This document shows, one piece after another, positions 58,601-64,000 of a stretch of DNA of 64,000 bases. Within the stretch, counting starts at the first letter, position 1, and each line of letters begins with the position of its first letter. A program made the position numbers and the translations under genes. The notes beneath the pieces are model-generated. The model had not been told where the DNA came from and made no database searches. It saw only the letters and a list, made by a program, of their open reading frames with translations. This stretch comes from Symsagittifera roscoffensis (Eukaryota; Xenacoelomorpha; Acoela; Convolutidae): the NCBI RefSeq assembly GCF_963678635.1, contig NC_087070.1, forward strand, positions 46,357,467 to 46,421,466, read 5' to 3'.

Positions 58601-61600
58601 CTGCAAAATTGCGCCTACAAAAAAGAGCAAATGGAAACGTCTGTGTCGCTAAACTGCAGGAGATCAAAGTGGACACAACTAAGGAGGCATGTCTGATTCT
58701 TGAAGCTTGTAGGAGGAAGGTTCGCTTCTCCTCCTCAGCTAACAGAAACAGTCGAAGTTTCTCCTCGACTGTTTAGGGGAAAAAGCGCTGCAAAATTGCG
58801 CCTACAAAAAAGAGCAAATGGAAACGTCTGTGTCGCTAAACTGCAGGAGATCAAAGTGGACACAACTAAGGAGGCATGTCTGATTCTTGAAGCCTGTAGG
58901 AGGAAGGTTCGCTTCTCCTCCTCAGCTAAGAATCAGAGGGGTCATTGTGTCTTTACCATCAAGTTGGCGAAAGTGTACGAGAACTCAGGAGGCCTGTCAG
59001 ATCCTGGAAGCTGGTAAGAGGAATATGCGCTTCTGCTCCACAGCAAAGAATCAGAGGTGTGCGAGAGGTGTGCCAAAGTGTGCGAGAGTGAAACGACGGC
59101 TAGTACGTTATCGTTGTGTGACTTGGCCTGCTGTACCCGATTACAGAACATGAAACAGTCGAAGTTTGTTGTTTAGGGGAAAAAGCGCTGCAAAATTGCG
59201 CCTACAAAAAAGAGCAAATGGAAACGTCTGTGTCGCTAAACTGCAGGAGATCAAAGTGGACACAACTAAGGAGGCATGTCTGATTCTTGAAGCTTGTAGG
59301 AGGAAGGTTCGCTTCTCCTCCTCAGCTAACAGAAACAGTCGAAGTTTCTCCTCGACTGTTTAGGGGAAAAAGCGCTGCAAAATTGCGCCTACAAAAAAGA
59401 GCAAATGGAAACGTCTGTGTCGCTAAACTGCAGGAGATCAAAGTGGACACAACTAAGGAGGCATGTCTGATTCTTGAAGCTTGTAGGAGGAAGGTTCGCT
59501 TCTCCTCCTCAGCTAAGAATCAGAGGGGTCATTGTGTCTTTACCATCAAGTTGGCGAAAGTGTACGAGAACTCAGGAGGCCTGTCAGATCCTGGAAGCTG
59601 GTAAGAGGAATATGCGCTTCTGCTCCACAGCAAAGAATCAGAGGTGTGCGAGAGGTGTGCCAAAGTGTGCGAGAGTGAAACGACGGCTAGTACGTTATCG
59701 TTGTGTGACTTGGCCTGCTGTACCCGATTACAGAACATGAAACAGTCGAAGTTTGTTGTTTAGGGGAAAAAGCGCTGCAAAATTGCGCCTACAAAAAAGA
59801 GCAAATGGAAACGTCTGTGTCGCTAAACTGCAGGAGATCAAAGTGGACACAACTAAGGAGGCATGTCTGATTCTTGAAGCTTGTAGGAGGAAGGTTCGCT
59901 TCTCCTCCTCAGCTAACAGAAACAGTCGAAGTTTCTCCTCGACTGTTTAGGGGAAAAAGCGCTGCAAAATTGCGCCTACAAAAAAGAGCAAATGGAAACG
60001 TCTGTGTCGCTAAACTGCAGGAGATCAAAGTGGACACAACTAAGGAGGCATGTCTGATTCTTGAAGCTTGTAGGAGGAAGGTTCGCTTCTCCTCCTCAGC
60101 TAAGAATCAGAGGGGTCATTGTGTCTTTACCATCAAGTTGGCGAAAGTGTACGAGAACTCAGGAGGCCTGTCAGATCCTGGAAGCTGGTAAGAGGAATAT
60201 GCGCTTCTGCTCCACAGCAAAGAATCAGAGGTGTGCGAGAGGTGTGCCAAAGTGTGCGAGAGTGAAACGACGGCTAGTACGTTATCGTTGTGTGACTTGG
60301 CCTGCTGTACCCGATTACAGAACATGAAACAGTCGAAGTTTGTTGTTTAGGGGAAAAAGCGCTGCAAAATTGCGCCTACAAAAAAGAGCAAATGGAAACG
60401 TCTGTGTCGCTAAACTGCAGGAGATCAAAGTGGACACAACTAAGGAGGCATGTCTGATTCTTGAAGCTTGTAGGAGGAAGGTTCGCTTCTCCTCCTCAGC
60501 TAACAGAAACAGTCGAAGTTTCTCCTCGACTGTTTAGGGGAAAAAGCGCTGCAAAATTGCGCCTACAAAAAAGAGCAAATGGAAACGTCTGTGTCGCTAA
60601 ACTGCAGGAGATCAAAGTGGACACAACTAAGGAGGCATGTCTGATTCTTGAAGCTTGTAGGAGGAAGGTTCGCTTCTCCTCCTCAGCTAAGAATCAGAGG
60701 GGTCATTGTGTCTTTACCATCAAGTTGGCGAAAGTGTACGAGAACTCAGGAGGCCTGTCAGATCCTGGAAGCTGGTAAGAGGAATATGCGCTTCTGCTCC
60801 ACAGCAAAGAATCAGAGGTGTGCGAGAGGTGTGCCAAAGTGTGCGAGAGTGAAACGACGGCTAGTACGTTATCGTTGTGTGACTTGGCCTGCTGTACCCG
60901 ATTACAGAACATGAAACAGTCGAAGTTTGTTGTTTAGGGGAAAAAGCGCTGCAAAATTGCGCCTACAAAAAAGAGCAAATGGAAACGTCTGTGTCGCTAA
61001 ACTGCAGGAGATCAAAGTGGACACAACTAAGGAGGCATGTCTGATTCTTGAAGCTTGTAGGAGGAAGGTTCGCTTCTCCTCCTCAGCTAACAGAAACAGT
61101 CGAAGTTTCTCCTCGACTGTTTAGGGGAAAAAGCGCTGCAAAATTGCGCCTACAAAAAAGAGCAAATGGAAACGTCTGTGTCGCTAAACTGCAGGAGATC
61201 AAAGTGGACACAACTAAGGAGGCATGTCTGATTCTTGAAGCTTGTAGGAGGAAGGTTCGCTTCTCCTCCTCAGCTAAGAATCAGAGGGGTCATTGTGTCT
61301 TTACCATCAAGTTGGCGAAAGTGTACGAGAACTCAGGAGGCCTGTCAGATCCTGGAAGCTGGTAAGAGGAATATGCGCTTCTGCTCCACAGCAAAGAATC
61401 AGAGGTGTGCGAGAGGTGTGCCAAAGTGTGCGAGAGTGAAACGACGGCTAGTACGTTATCGTTGTGTGACTTGGCCTGCTGTACCCGATTACAGAACATG
61501 AAACAGTCGAAGTTTGTTGTTTAGGGGAAAAAGCGCTGCAAAATTGCGCCTACAAAAAAGAGCAAATGGAAACGTCTGTGTCGCTAAACTGCAGGAGATC

Positions 61601-64000
61601 AAAGTGGACACAACTAAGGAGGCATGTCTGATTCTTGAAGCTTGTAGGAGGAAGGTTCGCTTCTCCTCCTCAGCTAACAGAAACAGTTGAAGTTTCTCCT
61701 CGACTGTTTAGGGGAAAAAGCGCTGCAAAATTGCGCCTACAAAAAAGAGCAAATGGAAACGTCTGTGTCGCTAAACTGCAGGAGATCAAAGTGGACACAA
61801 CTAAGGAGGCATGTCTGATTCTTGAAGCTTGTAGGAGGAAGGTTCGCTTCTCCTCCTCAGCTAAGAATCAGAGGGGTCATTGTGTCTTTACCATCAAGTT
61901 GGCGAAAGTGTACGAGAACTCAGGAGGCCTGTCAGATCCTGGAAGCTGGTAAGAGGAATATGCGCTTCTGCTCCACAGCAAAGAATCAGAGGTGTGCGAG
62001 AGGTGTGCCAAAGTGTGCGAGAGTGAAACGACGGCTAGTACGTTATCGTTGTGTGACTTGGCCCGCTGTACCCGATTACAGAACATGAAACAGTCGAAGT
62101 TTGTTGTTTAGGGGAAAAAGCGCTGCAAAATTGCGCCTACAAAAAAGAGCAAATGGAAACGTCTGTGTCGCTAAACTGCAGGAGATCAAAGTGGACACAA
62201 CTAAGGAGGCATGTCTGATTCTTGAAGCTTGTAGGAGGAAGGTTCGCTTCTCCTCCTCAGCTAACAGAAACAGTCGAAGTTTCTCCTCGACTGTTTAGGG
62301 GAAAAAGCGCTGCAAAATTGCGCCTACAAAAAAGAGCAAATGGAAACGTCTGTGTCGCTAAACTGCAGGAGATCAAAGTGGACACAACTAAGGAGGCATG
62401 TCTGATTCTTGAAGCTTGTAGGAGGAAGGTTCGCTTCTCCTCCTCAGCTAAGAATCAGAGGGGTCATTGTGTCTTTACCATCAAGTTGGCGAAAGTGTAC
62501 GAGAACTCAGGAGGCCTGTCAGATCCTGGAAGCTGGTAAGAGGAATATGCGCTTCTGCTCCACAGCAAAGAATCAGAGGTGTGCGAGAGGTGTGCCAAAG
62601 TGTGCGAGAGTGAAACGACGGCTAGTACGTTATCGTTGTGTGACTTGGCCTGCTGTACCCGATTACAGAACATGAAACAGTCGAAGTTTGTTGTTTAGGG
62701 GAAAAAGCGCTGCAAAATTGCGCCTACAAAAAAGAGCAAATGGAAACGTCTGTGTCGCTAAACTGCAGGAGATCAAAGTGGACACAACTAAGGAGGCATG
62801 TCTGATTCTTGAAGCTTGTAGGAGGAAGGTTCGCTTCTCCTCCTCAGCTAACAGAAACAGTCGAAGTTTCTCCTCGACTGTTTAGGGGAAAAAGCGCTGC
62901 AAAATTGCGCCTACAAAAAAGAGCAAATGGAAACGTCTGTGTCGCTAAACTGCAGGAGATCAAAGTGGACACAACTAAGGAGGCATGTCTGATTCTTGAA
63001 GCTTGTAGGAGGAAGGTTCGCTTCTCCTCCTCAGCTAAGAATCAGAGGGGTCATTGTGTCTTTACCATCAAGTTGGCGAAAGTGTACGAGAACTCAGGAG
63101 GCCTGTCAGATCCTGGAAGCTGGTAAGAGGAATATGCGCTTCTGCTCCACAGCAAAGAATCAGAGGTGTGCGAGAGGTGTGCCAAAGTGTGCGAGAGTGA
63201 AACGACGGCTAGTACGTTATCGTTGTGTGACTTGGCCTGCTGTACCCGATTACAGAACATGAAACAGTCGAAGTTTGTTGTTTAGGGGAAAAAGCGCTGC
63301 AAAATTGCGCCTACAAAAAAGAGCAAATGGAAACGTCTGTGTCGCTAAACTGCAGGAGATCAAAGTGGACACAACTAAGGAGGCATGTCTGATTCTTGAA
63401 GCTTGTAGGAGGAAGGTTCGCTTCTCCTCCTCAGCTAACAGAAACAGTCGAAGTTTCTCCTCGACTGTTTAGGGGAAAAAGCGCTGCAAAATTGCGCCTA
63501 CAAAAAAGAGCAAATGGAAACGTCTGTGTCGCTAAACTGCAGGAGATCAAAGTGGACACAACTAAGGAGGCATGTCTGATTCTTGAAGCTTGTAGGAGGA
63601 AGGTTCGCTTCTCCTCCTCAGCTAAGAATCAGAGGGGTCATTGTGTCTTTACCATCAAGTTGGCGAAAGTGTACGAGAACTCAGGAGGCCTGTCAGATCC
63701 TGGAAGCTGGTAAGAGGAATATGCGCTTCTGCTCCACAGCAAAGAATCAGAGGTGTGCGAGAGGTGTGCCAAAGTGTGCGAGAGTGAAACGACGGCTAGT
63801 ACGTTATCGTTGTGTGACTTGGCCTGCTGTACCCGATTACAGAACATGAAACAGTCGAAGTTTGTTGTTTAGGGGAAAAAGCGCTGCAAAATTGCGCCTA
63901 CAAAAAAGAGCAAATGGAAACGTCTGTGTCGCTAAACTGCAGGAGATCAAAGTGGACACAACTAAGGAGGCATGTCTGATTCTTGAAGCTTGTAGGAGGA

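Larger units (their letters stand above)
54619..64000 (+). repeat. Homogeneous 587-bp higher-order satellite array, running off the right edge
   Basis: After a 400-bp hybrid starter unit (54643-55042), 15 full 587-bp units begin at 55043 and recur every 587 bp to 63261, with a partial unit from 63848. Each unit is B (180 bp) plus A (407 bp). A and B both start gaaacagtcgaagttt and share about 175 bp, ending cctcagctaa. A then continues with a further ~227 bp. Across nearly 9 kb I noticed only about four substitutions (near 57998, 58892, 61687 and 62063). It is visibly richer in G+C than the rest of the window. Overlapping open frames of 65-105 codons occur on both strands in each unit; I regard them as by-products. 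Confidence 0.96.

Noticed and set aside
54624-63849. Repeated open frames of 65, 88 and 105 codons (plus) and 69 codons (minus) in every 587-bp unit, suggesting a gene family.
   Set aside because: They overlap each other on both strands, start and stop by unit structure rather than by gene signals, and lack recognisable domains or splice context.
54619-64000. 587-bp array considered as rDNA spacer subrepeats.
   Set aside because: No rRNA gene sequence is recognisable in or next to it within the window; not excluded beyond the right edge.

Overview
This window is animal nuclear DNA. It is AT-rich and gene-poor. It holds two spliced host genes on the minus strand, in a background of Helitron-type elements, tRNA-derived repeats, one LINE fragment and two large satellite arrays. 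The host proteins and the mix of LINE, hAT, Helitron and tRNA-SINE elements point to an invertebrate metazoan. I cannot name the species.

Left part (1-7700). The 5' end of a USP48-type ubiquitin protease reads leftward. Coding exon 1 is 3789-4059 and coding exon 2, with the catalytic Cys box, is 42-200. The rest lies beyond the left edge. Intron 1 carries a 1.6-kb Helitron-like element, and dispersed repeats follow upstream of the gene.

7701-25900 is almost all repeats. An 11.7-kb Helitron-like element (7701-19410) is filled with diverged ~150-170-bp monomers, and a 1.9-kb relative lies at 22755-24622. Between them are a tRNA-headed SINE and an unrecognised coding-like minus-strand stretch.

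25943-39897 is a complete WDR53 gene on the minus strand. It has seven coding exons whose splice phases all agree and that sum to 1227 bp (408 codons plus stop). Its 7-kb intron 1 holds another Helitron-like element, for which a neighbouring duplicate preserves the empty site, plus a decayed LINE reverse transcriptase and a SINE.

39900-43900 holds tRNA-like remnants and one possible terminal exon. 43908-54004 is a tandem array of five full units of 1.84-2.02 kb plus a partial sixth. Every full unit carries the same hAT miniature element, with intact terminal inverted repeats and 8-bp target duplications, so the hAT jumped in before the array expanded. 54619-64000 is a younger, very homogeneous array of 587-bp higher-order units running off the right edge.

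The two host genes show no sign of working together. The notable content is the repeat biology: Helitron-like shells carrying expandable minisatellites, a transposon caught inside a satellite, and a nested higher-order satellite.
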